Assembly: GCA_934633985.1 (NCBI GenBank)
Contig: CAKTYU010000009.1
Span: forward strand, 27,324 to 91,323
Source of the DNA: an uncultured Clostridia bacterium
GTDB taxonomy: Bacteria > Bacillota > Clostridia > Christensenellales > CAG-138
Reading direction: 5' to 3'
DNA: 64,000 bases
Positions within the stretch are counted from its first letter, which is position 1. Every line of letters begins with the position of its first letter. Both the position numbers and the translations under genes were made by a program. The notes beneath the pieces were generated by a model that did not search any database, was not told the DNA's origin, and saw only the letters and a program-made list of their open reading frames with translations. Shown one piece after another: positions 44,853 through 52,830 of this stretch.

Positions 44853-45872
44853 TTACGGATGTATCATTATCTTTATCGCCTTTCTGGCGCAGGCGACATC
44901 GAAGGCCTCGTGCATCTGCTCAAGGGGAAAATGATGGGTTATCATAGGCTGTATCCTTATGCGGCCGTCCTCTACCAGGGAAAGGCATTCCTTAAATTCC
45001 TCGCGGGTATAGCATATAGTACCCATTATGCCGATCTCGCTGCGGACTACCCTGCCGAGATCCGTGGCCACAGGCTGGTGGAAAAGCCCCGTTATGGCAT
45101 AGACGCCGTTCTTTTTAAGGCAGTTCATGGAGACCTCCACCAAAGGGGCGGCGCCCGCGCAGTCGTGTACAAAGTCGGCCATGCGGCCGCCGGTTATCTC
45201 GCGCACAGCCTCGGTTATGTCGCTATGGGAGCCGTTTATGGTATGATGCGCCCCGAGCTCCCTTGCAAGCTCCAGCCTGGCCTCGTCCCCCTTAGTGCCT
45301 ACGGATATTATGCAGCCGACGCCGTAAAGGCTGAGGAGCTGCACGGCATAGAGCCCGATGGTCCCCGGCCCCATGACCACGACGGTATCCTTTGGGGAAG
45401 GGTTAAAGGCCTTTATGGTCCTGTACGCAGAGGCTATGGGATCGACGGAGGCGCCTACGTCATAGCTGGAGGTATCCCTGAGCTTTGCGCAGGTCCTTGC
45501 GGGCACGCGCACATACTCCGCAAAGGCGCCGTCCACGTGTATTCCGGTCTCGATCAAATTATCGCACAGGTTTTCCCTGCCCTCGACGCAGTACTTGCAG
45601 CTTCCGCAGCCTATCACCAGGCAGGAGGCGACCCTGTCGCCCTTTTGGAAGCCGCGGACGCCGGAGCCGGCCTCTACCACGTCGCCTGCAAATTCATGTC
45701 CCGGTATCATGGGCCACGGTATCTCCCTCGTGCCCTTTAGTATGGGGATATCGCTTCCGCATATACCTACGCTCCTTACGCGTATCAAAAGGTCGTCCTC
45801 CCGGCACACGGGAACGGGGACTTCTTTTATCTCAAAACCGGGGCCGGGGCCCTCCTTAACAACGGCACGCAT
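44853..45872 (-). CDS. zinc-dependent alcohol/polyol dehydrogenase
   Basis: MDR-family dehydrogenase, 339 residues, similar in pattern to sorbitol, galactitol-1-phosphate and threonine dehydrogenases. Catalytic zinc: Cys (VGICGSD) and GHEFAGD. Structural zinc lobe: CGSCKYCVEGRENLC. Rossmann motif: VVMGPGTIGLYAVQLL. It starts 6 bases after the gcvPB stop and is cotranscribed with gcvPA-gcvPB, so its product or substrate may connect to amino acid metabolism; this is inference. Confidence 0.9.
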   Translation of the reverse strand: MRAVVKEGPGPGFEIKEVPVPVCREDDLLIRVRSVGICGSDIPILKGTREIPWPMIPGHEFAGDVVEAGSGVRGFQKGDRVASCLVIGCGSCKYCVEGRENLCDNLIETGIHVDGAFAEYVRVPARTCAKLRDTSSYDVGASVDPIASAYRTIKAFNPSPKDTVVVMGPGTIGLYAVQLLSLYGVGCIISVGTKGDEARLELARELGAHHTINGSHSDITEAVREITGGRMADFVHDCAGAAPLVEVSMNCLKKNGVYAITGLFHQPVATDLGRVVRSEIGIMGTICYTREEFKECLSLVEDGRIRIQPMITHHFPLEQMHEAFDVACARKAIKIMIHP

Positions 45873-45878
45873 CTACAT

Positions 45879-47438
45879 TCACTCCTTATCCTTTTTTTCA
45901 ATATATTTTCGGTATGCCCGAAGCGTATTGGCAAAGCGCCCCATATCCTTCAGGTCGTCTTCGTTTATCCGGGTAGCCAGCGCCGCGTTGTGGGGGGCGG
46001 ACCTTACCCATTCGGGGTCCTCGCGGCACTCCTCGGCGATGCTCACAAAGGCCTCCACGTATTCGTCTATGTCGTCCTTGGAGTAGGTCTCCGTGGGCTC
46101 CGGCGTGAACGGCTCCGGCACTATGCGGGGGTGGTGGCTGGCAAAGTAATCCTGAAAGCCGTAGTCCACTATGCGCCTGCATATATCGTCGGTGGACACG
46201 CCGGTCTCATCGTAAAGCTCCTTCCAGCTCAGGCGCGCCTGCTCCATTCGGGAGACGCCCTCCGCATAGGGCATGGTAAGGCCCTTTATTTTGAGCAGCT
46301 TATGCAGCATGTAGTTGTTGTTGAGTATGGAAAGCTCCGCCACCTGCTTCAAGCCCTCCTGACCCATGCTGCGGATGTACGCGTATGTGCGCAGCACCAC
46401 CGCCGGAACGCCGTAAAACTTGCGGAGCTTGCCTATGCTTTCGGGCTTGTCATAGTTAAAGCGGTATTTGCCGTCTTCGCATACTATCTCCGGCACCGGA
46501 AGGAAGGGCGCCAGCTTCGCCACCACGCCCTGTGCCCCCGTTCCGGGGCCCTGGCATCCGTGGGGCGAGGAAAATGATTTATGAAGGTTGTACTGGCACA
46601 GGTCAAAGCCCGCCTCCTTTGCCCGGGTGAGGCAGAACAGGCCGTTTAGGTTCGCCTGATCGTAGCAGCACAGGCCGCCGACCGCGTGTACCGCGTCGGT
46701 AAACTCCTTTATACGCGGGTTATAGAGGCCGGTGTCCTCCGGGTTGGTTATCAAAAGGGCCGCGGTGCGCTCCGAAAGCACCGCCTTTAGCGCCTCAAGG
46801 TTTGGGTAGCCGGTATCGTCCGGCATGAGGGTTATCACCTTATATCCGGCGGTGGCGGCCACGCCGGGGTTGCCCGGGTGGGAGAGCAGCGTGGTAACTA
46901 TCTCGTTGCGCTGCTCTCCCTCGCCTATCGAGTCAAAGTAGGCCCGTATTACGGAGACGTTGGAATATATCGCCTGGGTGCCGCCGGAGGGCTGAAGGCA
47001 AAAGGCGTCCATACCGGATATTTCCTTTAGATATTGGGAGGTATTGAACATTATTTCGAGCATGCCCTGCACAGTGGACTCGTCCTGATAGGGGTGCAGC
47101 TCGGACATCTTCCCGCTTCTTACTAACTGCTCATTGACCTTGGGGCTGTATTTCATGGTGCAGGTACCGAGGCCTATGTCGATGTTGAGGTCGGTTCCTA
47201 TGGTCTCCTGCGAAAGGCGCAAAAAGTGGCGGAGCACCTGCATTTGGCCCAGCTCCGGTAGTTTGGGCGGGGTTTTTCTTGCAAAGCCCTCCGGAAGCAG
47301 CTCGGAAAGCTGCGCCTCAGCCTCCTCCTCAACGCCGCCTATCACTATGCCGCGCTCGCCCGGGTTGCCCATATCCAGTATGAAGGGCTCGTCCCAGCGG
47401 GCCTGATGAAAATTCCTGTGTGTATTTATGGCTCCCAC
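45879..47438 (-). CDS. gcvPB: glycine dehydrogenase (decarboxylating) subunit 2-like
   Basis: PLP-binding half of the split P-protein, 519 residues. The PLP lysine is Lys287 in YNLHKSFSSPHG. Elsewhere it matches GcvPB: DIGLGTCTMKYSPK, LQPSGGTQA, LLSHPGNPGVAATAGYKV and CYDQANLNGL. After the PLP lysine the usual glycine-rich PHGGGGPG reads PHGCQGPG. The start is GTG 47438, sharing one base with the gcvPA stop. No gcvT or gcvH is near, so the role may differ from the standard cleavage system. Confidence 0.85.
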   Translation of the reverse strand: MGAINTHRNFHQARWDEPFILDMGNPGERGIVIGGVEEEAEAQLSELLPEGFARKTPPKLPELGQMQVLRHFLRLSQETIGTDLNIDIGLGTCTMKYSPKVNEQLVRSGKMSELHPYQDESTVQGMLEIMFNTSQYLKEISGMDAFCLQPSGGTQAIYSNVSVIRAYFDSIGEGEQRNEIVTTLLSHPGNPGVAATAGYKVITLMPDDTGYPNLEALKAVLSERTAALLITNPEDTGLYNPRIKEFTDAVHAVGGLCCYDQANLNGLFCLTRAKEAGFDLCQYNLHKSFSSPHGCQGPGTGAQGVVAKLAPFLPVPEIVCEDGKYRFNYDKPESIGKLRKFYGVPAVVLRTYAYIRSMGQEGLKQVAELSILNNNYMLHKLLKIKGLTMPYAEGVSRMEQARLSWKELYDETGVSTDDICRRIVDYGFQDYFASHHPRIVPEPFTPEPTETYSKDDIDEYVEAFVSIAEECREDPEWVRSAPHNAALATRINEDDLKDMGRFANTLRAYRKYIEKKDKE

Positions 47439-48859
47439 TATCTTTCACCTCCCAGTATATCCTCAAGGGCCTTTACAAGGCTGTCAACGGCTTCGCAGTC
47501 TGTTTTTTCCGTGACAGCATAGAGGGCGGACTGGCCTAAGAAGGGGAAATCGCGGCTCAGGTCCTTCCCGCCGAATATCCTGTATTTGAGCAGCGCCTGA
47601 TTTATTTCCGCGACCGTCATGCCGCTTTGAGAGAAGTCTATAACAAACTCCTGAAAGCCCTTGCCGCCAAGGCTGTTTACCCTTATCCCACCCAAGGAGG
47701 AAAGCTGCTTTATGGCGTAGCTGCGCATTTTTATTATGTATTCCCCCAGCTCGCGCATGCCCTCCGGGCCCATAAGGGAAAGGTATACCGCGGCGGTGAT
47801 GCTCCAGAGCCCGGTCTCGGTTCCGAAGTACTCGCGGGCCTTTTCCCTCGCCCCGTGCGAGCAGCGATAGTTCAGCGCCCTGCCCCAGCCGTATTCTCCC
47901 GGGTTTTCGGTGCGGGCGATGCCGTAAAGATAAGTCGGGTACTGGTCTATGTAGCTTTCGTCGTAGCGTGTGGCTATGAAGCCGGCGCAGCCGCCGCCGA
48001 ACTGCATGTGCATGCCAAGGGGCTGGATGTCCCCGCAGACTATATCCGCACCGTACTGTGCCGGCGGCTTTATTATGCCGAGCGACGCCACATCCGGCTG
48101 AACGACAAGCAGCGCGCCCGCGTCGTGGGCGGCCCTGCCTATCTCCTCCGCCTGCTCCTCCCAAAAGCCAAGGTAAGAAGGGTTCTCAACGTATACCGCC
48201 GCCGCGCTGCCCTCTGCCAGCAGGCCCTTCAGCGCGGCCATGTCCATGCGCCCGTCGGCGCGGCAGGGAACGGGCTGTATTCGTGCAGTGCATTTGCAAT
48301 AGTTTTTTAGCTGGGACAGTATTTCGGGGTTCATGGTGGAGGGGATGAGCAGGGCCTTCCTTTCCGGGCGGCCCGCCGCCTCCTGTATTCGCACGGCCAT
48401 GCTGAGCGCCGAGCAAACGGCCTGGCCTCCGTCGTATAGCGTATAGCTTACCACGTCCATATCCAGCAGCTCGGCCATGAGGGAGGTATATTCAAAAATG
48501 GCCTGCATTTTTCCGTGATCCGAATATGTATCGCCGCAGTAGCCTGTGAGAAACTCCGCTCGGGTGTTTATCTCGTCGCATACGGCGGGCACATAATGGT
48601 CGTAGCAGCCGCCCCCCAAAAAGGACGAGTATTCCTCGCAGGTCGCGTTTTTGTCCATTATGGACATAACGTGCTTCTTGAGCCTGTGCTCGCTCAGTAT
48701 GGGCTCGGGGATATCCATGCGTCCCCTGTAACGCAGCTCCTCGGGTATGTTTTTTCCGTAAAGCTCCTCGACGCTTTCTATGTTCAGCGCCTTGAGCATG
48801 GCGTCCCTGTTTGAAGGGGCTGAGTTGGGCATGTAGGGGTGAACAAAGGGTTTTGTCAA
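47438..48859 (-). CDS. gcvPA: glycine dehydrogenase (decarboxylating) subunit 1-like
   Basis: Structural half of the split P-protein, about 473 residues. Matches: FLGGGCYDHYVPAVCDEI, EFLTGYCGDTYSDHGKMQAIFEYTSLMAELLDMDV, SYTLYDGGQAVCSA and GDIQPLGMHMQFGGG. I prefer TTG 48859 because GGAAGGAAGG lies 9 bases upstream and the product then begins MTKPFVHPYMPNS; the frame is open to 48883 from another TTG without such a site. First gene of gcvPA-gcvPB-dehydrogenase. Confidence 0.85.
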   Translation of the reverse strand: MTKPFVHPYMPNSAPSNRDAMLKALNIESVEELYGKNIPEELRYRGRMDIPEPILSEHRLKKHVMSIMDKNATCEEYSSFLGGGCYDHYVPAVCDEINTRAEFLTGYCGDTYSDHGKMQAIFEYTSLMAELLDMDVVSYTLYDGGQAVCSALSMAVRIQEAAGRPERKALLIPSTMNPEILSQLKNYCKCTARIQPVPCRADGRMDMAALKGLLAEGSAAAVYVENPSYLGFWEEQAEEIGRAAHDAGALLVVQPDVASLGIIKPPAQYGADIVCGDIQPLGMHMQFGGGCAGFIATRYDESYIDQYPTYLYGIARTENPGEYGWGRALNYRCSHGAREKAREYFGTETGLWSITAAVYLSLMGPEGMRELGEYIIKMRSYAIKQLSSLGGIRVNSLGGKGFQEFVIDFSQSGMTVAEINQALLKYRIFGGKDLSRDFPFLGQSALYAVTEKTDCEAVDSLVKALEDILGGER

Positions 48860-48919
48860 AGCCGTTAACCTTCCTTCCGTCAAAAGTTTTTCCGGGTAAG
48901 GCCCGGACGGGGGCCTATA

Positions 48920-48957
48920 TATATAATAAAAGTCATCGCGATGACAATGTCAACAAA
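48920..48957 (-). promoter_or_regulatory. gcvPA promoter with a perfect palindrome in the spacer
   Basis: On the minus strand TTGACA (about 48955-48950) is followed by a TATTAT/TATATA-rich -10 region around 48932-48922. Between them lies the 14-bp perfect palindrome GTCATCGCGATGAC (48932-48945), the classic place for a repressor to bind. The -10 assignment is uncertain (spacings of 17 to 19 are possible). Confidence 0.6.
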
Positions 48958-48976
48958 AAAAGACTCCGGCAATGCA

Positions 48977-49021
48977 ATTATTCAATTAAAAAATAAAAAA
49001 GGCGTTGAAGCCCCCGGAGCA
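48977..49021 (-). terminator. terminator without an obvious upstream gene
   Basis: On the minus strand GGCGTTG...CAACGCC with a long inner loop is followed by TTTTTTATTTTTTAATT. No coding gene lies upstream of it on that strand before 49243. It may insulate gcvPA from transcription or end a small RNA. The rest of 48,884-49,243 holds only promoter elements. Confidence 0.6.
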
Positions 49022-49101
49022 TGGCAACGCCGCGATGGGAAGGGCAGCTCAAGGGCCAGCCCGCATAATAAAATCCAATAGAAAAAATCGAATAAAAGAG
49101 G

Positions 49102-49157
49102 TTGACAACGATAGCGGGTTGGACTATTATTTAACCATATTATTAAAACAGTTTTAA
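49102..49157 (+). promoter_or_regulatory. promoter and palindromic site before the ROK regulator
   Basis: Consensus TTGACA (49102-49107), 17 bases, TATTAT (49125-49130). Just downstream is TTAAAAC-A-GTTTTAA (49143-49157), a perfect palindrome positioned to be an operator near the transcription start. ROK repressors use AT-rich palindromes, so the protein encoded next is the natural candidate to bind it. Confidence 0.65.
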
Positions 49158-49243
49158 AAATGCAGCAAACGAAGGACATATATAACGGCACGCAAAACGG
49201 TCAGCATAGGCGAAGGATTCAACACGGGGCTAAAAATTGAGCG

Positions 49244-50404
49244 ATGAACAGCCAGACGACAAAAACGATAAATAAAACGGTCATATTGAAGCTTGCCTGT
49301 ACCCACGGCACATTTTCGAGGCTGGATCTCCACAAATGGAGCGGCCTGAGCAAAATGACGGTGACTAACCTCGTGAGCGAATTTTTGAGCGCCGGGGTAA
49401 TGCGTATGGCGGGCACCGAGGATACGGTGATAGGGCGCAAAGCGGAGCTGATGGAGGTCGTACCCGATTCCATAATAACCATAGGCGTGCTTATCACGCA
49501 CCACGGGCTTTTTGTGGCCGGCGTCGGGCTGGACGGCACGCAGTTCGGTGTCACCCATGCCGCCATGGAGCCGGAGATCGGCTTTGACGAGTTCTGCGAA
49601 AAAATATGCTTGGGCATTGACGGCGTGATCGAGGCGCTGCCCGGCAAGAGGTTCAGCGGCATAGCCATTTCCAGCCTGGGCTGCGTAGAGTCGGCGGCCA
49701 ACGTATTGGAGCTTCAGGCCTTCTATCCAAACGTCGGAAGGGTCGAAACTCTGGACAGCATGCTTACCGAAAGATACGGCCTGCCGGTCATAAGCGAAAA
49801 CGACGCCAACGTGGCGGCGCTGGCCGAGCTTTATTACGGGAAAAAGCCGGTGCCGCAGACGTTTATCTACATACAGATAGACGAAGGAATAGGCGCGGGG
49901 CTCATAACCGACGGGAAGCTCTTCGGCGAGGTGGAAAGCTTTGCGGGGGAGATAGGGCACATGACGGTGATCCACGAGGGGGTGGCCTGCCGCTGCGGCA
50001 ACAGAGGCTGCCTTGAATGCTATATCTCCACTACGGCTATATGCAAAATGTACGCCAAGGTCACCGGCAGGGAAAGGGCGGACTGGGACGAGGTCATGGC
50101 GGACGCCGCGGCGGGCGTGGAGGAGGCGCTGGAGGTGCTGGAAAAAACAGGCGGATTCCTGGCCAGCGGACTGGTGAGCCTTATAAATATAATAGGCGCA
50201 GAAAAGATCTATATAGGCGACCGGGGGGCGGACATACTGAAATACGTCGGGGGCTGCATCGAGGGCGAGGTCAACCGCCGGCGCTTTGTGAAAAAGCCCG
50301 TGACGATATGCCCGGCGACCTTTTCCAAGGAAGCGAGGATCATGGGCGTCGCCCCGCTGTGGATAGAGCGGGCGGGAGTGCCGGAAATAACAGAGAAGAT
50401 ATAA
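49244..50404 (+). CDS. ROK-family transcriptional regulator
   Basis: 386 residues: N-terminal winged helix (VILKLACTHGTFSRLDLHKWSGLSKMTVTNLVSEF) and a C-terminal ROK sugar-binding domain. The ROK zinc motif is GHMTVIHEGVACRCGNRGCLE. The EN-DAN segment (ISENDANVAALAEL) and IDEGIGAGLITDG are typical. NagC/XylR-like proteins of this type respond to a sugar. It opens the long plus-strand sugar locus and probably represses it. Confidence 0.9.
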   Translation: MNSQTTKTINKTVILKLACTHGTFSRLDLHKWSGLSKMTVTNLVSEFLSAGVMRMAGTEDTVIGRKAELMEVVPDSIITIGVLITHHGLFVAGVGLDGTQFGVTHAAMEPEIGFDEFCEKICLGIDGVIEALPGKRFSGIAISSLGCVESAANVLELQAFYPNVGRVETLDSMLTERYGLPVISENDANVAALAELYYGKKPVPQTFIYIQIDEGIGAGLITDGKLFGEVESFAGEIGHMTVIHEGVACRCGNRGCLECYISTTAICKMYAKVTGRERADWDEVMADAAAGVEEALEVLEKTGGFLASGLVSLINIIGAEKIYIGDRGADILKYVGGCIEGEVNRRRFVKKPVTICPATFSKEARIMGVAPLWIERAGVPEITEKI

Positions 50405-50433
50405 TTATTTTTCGATATACATTCGGAGGAAAA

Positions 50434-51822
50434 ATGGAAAGCAAATGCTATAACGGCTCACCGGAGCCGGAGGTATACGCAAAGGAAGTAAGCGAGGCAC
50501 TGCTAAGCACCGATTTCAACACGCTGCGGGCCATTGCGGAGGAGATACTCAAAAGCAAAAAGACGGACAGCACGGTATTTACCGCGGGCAACGGCGGAAG
50601 CGCGGCTACGGCCGGCCACATGATAAACGACCTTATGAAGGGATGCCGCGTGGAGGGCCGCGAGGGCTTTAAGGCGGTATGCTTGAACGATCCCAACGCG
50701 GTGGTGACCTGCCTTGCCAACGACTTCAGCTATGAGGAGGTATACGAGATAGAGCTGCGCACCATAGCGCGCAGGGGCGATATTCTCATAGTGTTCAGCG
50801 GCAGCGGCAATTCGCCCAACATAATACGCGCCTGCCGCACGGCGAAGGAAAAGGGCATGACGGTGATAGGCTTCGGCGGCAGGGATGGCGGCAAAATGAA
50901 GGATATATGCGATATATGCCTGATAGCGCCCACATACAGCATGGAGCAGATAGAGGATCTTCACATGTTCTATGTGCATTCGCTTATATGCACCCTCAAG
51001 GACAGGCTGCGGCGTGTATGGGATGTGGAGACCATAAGGTATCCCGAGAACAGGCCGGAGTTTGCCATTTTTGATTTTGACGGGACAGTAAGCCTGTTGC
51101 GCGAGGGGTGGCAGCCTATAATGTATAATTATTTCATTGATGAGATAATGGCCTGCCCGGAGGCGCCGGATAGGGAAGAGACAAGGGCTCTGGTGATGGA
51201 CTTTGTGGATAAGCTCACCGGCAAGCAGACCATATTCCAGTGCATCCATCTGCGCGATGAGATAGTGCGGTTAGGCGGGGAGCCCAAGGATCCGCTGGAC
51301 TATAAGAGGGAATACCTCAGGAGGCTGCTGCTTCATATAAAGGAAAGGCACGAGGCGCTGAAAAACGGCGGCGACGCGGAGCCCTACCTTGTGCCCGGCG
51401 TGAAGGATACGCTCGCGGCCTTGAAGCAGAGGGGCGTCAAGTGCTTCCTTACCAGCGGCACCGACGAGGAGGACGTGGTGGAGGAGGCGAAGCTGCTGGG
51501 TGTATACGACCTTTTTGAGAGTATACACGGGGCCACGGACGCAAATTCGACGGTATGCTCGAAGGAGCTCGTGCTGCGGCAGCTCATCGAGGAAAAAGGG
51601 CTAAAGGGAAGCGGGCTGCTCGGCTTCGGCGACGGCTATGTGGAAATAGAGCTTACCAAGCAGGCCGGCGGCTATGCCGTGGCGGTCGCCACAGAGGAAG
51701 GAAAAAGGGATACGTCGGTCAACGGCTGGAAGCGCAGCAGGCTCATAAGGGCGGGCGCGGACTGCGTGATACCGGACTTTACGGATACCCGGCGGTTGAT
51801 GAGGTACATCTTCGGCGAATAG
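50434..51822 (+). CDS. fused SIS isomerase (GmhA-like) and HAD phosphatase
   Basis: 462 residues, two domains. Residues about 1-195 are a SIS domain like phosphoheptose isomerase GmhA: GNGGSAATAGHMINDLMKG at 52-70, VFSGSGNSPNI, and the distal EDLHMFYVHSLICTL that supplies the catalytic His in GmhA. Residues about 205-462 are a HAD hydrolase: Asp214-x-Asp216 (IFDFDGTVS), FLTSGTDEEDV, and acidic motif IV GFGDGYVE. GmhA and the GmhB phosphatase are normally separate proteins, and GmhB is a smaller HAD type. GGAGG precedes ATG 50434. The sugar phosphate used is unknown. Confidence 0.85.
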   Translation: MESKCYNGSPEPEVYAKEVSEALLSTDFNTLRAIAEEILKSKKTDSTVFTAGNGGSAATAGHMINDLMKGCRVEGREGFKAVCLNDPNAVVTCLANDFSYEEVYEIELRTIARRGDILIVFSGSGNSPNIIRACRTAKEKGMTVIGFGGRDGGKMKDICDICLIAPTYSMEQIEDLHMFYVHSLICTLKDRLRRVWDVETIRYPENRPEFAIFDFDGTVSLLREGWQPIMYNYFIDEIMACPEAPDREETRALVMDFVDKLTGKQTIFQCIHLRDEIVRLGGEPKDPLDYKREYLRRLLLHIKERHEALKNGGDAEPYLVPGVKDTLAALKQRGVKCFLTSGTDEEDVVEEAKLLGVYDLFESIHGATDANSTVCSKELVLRQLIEEKGLKGSGLLGFGDGYVEIELTKQAGGYAVAVATEEGKRDTSVNGWKRSRLIRAGADCVIPDFTDTRRLMRYIFGE

Positions 51823-51855
51823 CCGGAGGCGGGATAGCGAGGACAGGAACGGAAT

Positions 51856-52830
51856 ATGCCATACAGTATGTTTGATACATCGAGGCTCAAGCTCAAGCCG
51901 CTGGCGGAGCGCGTACACGACGTGGACCTTATGAAGGTGCTGATACCCGTGGATGACAGCCCGGCGGCCATAGTGAACGAAAAGACCGAGGCCATATCCG
52001 ACGCGATAGCCGCGGCGAAGAAGGCCGGCGCGGCAGTACTTCTCATGTACGGCGCTCATGTCATACGCACCGGCAGCGCCGCATATATGATAGAGCTTAT
52101 GAAGCGCGGGCTGGTAACGCATTTTGCCACCAACGGCGCGGGCAGCATACATGACTATGAGTTTTCCCTCATTGGGCAAACCTGTGAGTCGGTTGCGAGG
52201 TACGTCAGCGAGGGGCAGTTCGGCCTATGGAATGAGACCGGCCGCATAAACGATATAATCCGGGAGGGCGTACAGGACGGGCTGGGAGCAGGGGAGGCTA
52301 TAGGCCGCTATATATGGGAGCAAAAGCTGCCATACCGCGAGCACAGCGTGCTTGCAAACGGATACAGGCTCCATGTACCCTGCACCGTACATATAGGAAT
52401 AGGAAACGATATACTGCACGAGCACCCCAACACCAGCGGCGCGGCCTTGGGAGAGGCGTCCTACAGGGACTTCCTCATATATGCCCAGACCGTTACAAAC
52501 CTCGAGGGCGGCGTGTTTATGGATTTCGGTTCCGCCGTCACGGGGCCGGAGGTGTACCTGAAGGCCCTTGCCATGGCCCGCAACGTAGCGCATCAGGAAA
52601 ACAGGAGGATCGCCCACTTTACCACGGCGGTATTCGATATGCAGCCCCTTCCGGACGAGGGCTACGACGTTACGCCGCCTAAGACGGATCCGAGGTATTA
52701 CTTCAGGCCGTGGAAGACCATACTTGCGCGGACGGTGGCCGACGGAGGAAAGAGCTATTATGTGCAGGGACTGCATAAGGATACGCTGCCGAGCATAGCA
52801 AAGCTCGCGATGGAGAAGGACAGGATATGA
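51856..52830 (+). CDS. protein of unknown function, possibly deoxyhypusine-synthase-like
   Basis: 324 residues, not confidently assigned. It has the look of a soluble Rossmann-type enzyme: AAVLLMYGAHVIRTG, HFATNGAGSIHDYEFSLIG, GGVFMDFGSAVTGPEVYLKALAM and KSYYVQGLHKDTLPSIAKLA. The NGAGSIHD and GSA-TGPE stretches recall deoxyhypusine-synthase-like proteins, but I do not see that enzyme's catalytic-lysine motif. Its last bases overlap the kinase start (ATGA), so it is translated together with a sugar kinase and the isomerase-phosphatase fusion, which suggests a sugar-phosphate role. Confidence 0.7.
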   Translation: MPYSMFDTSRLKLKPLAERVHDVDLMKVLIPVDDSPAAIVNEKTEAISDAIAAAKKAGAAVLLMYGAHVIRTGSAAYMIELMKRGLVTHFATNGAGSIHDYEFSLIGQTCESVARYVSEGQFGLWNETGRINDIIREGVQDGLGAGEAIGRYIWEQKLPYREHSVLANGYRLHVPCTVHIGIGNDILHEHPNTSGAALGEASYRDFLIYAQTVTNLEGGVFMDFGSAVTGPEVYLKALAMARNVAHQENRRIAHFTTAVFDMQPLPDEGYDVTPPKTDPRYYFRPWKTILARTVADGGKSYYVQGLHKDTLPSIAKLAMEKDRI

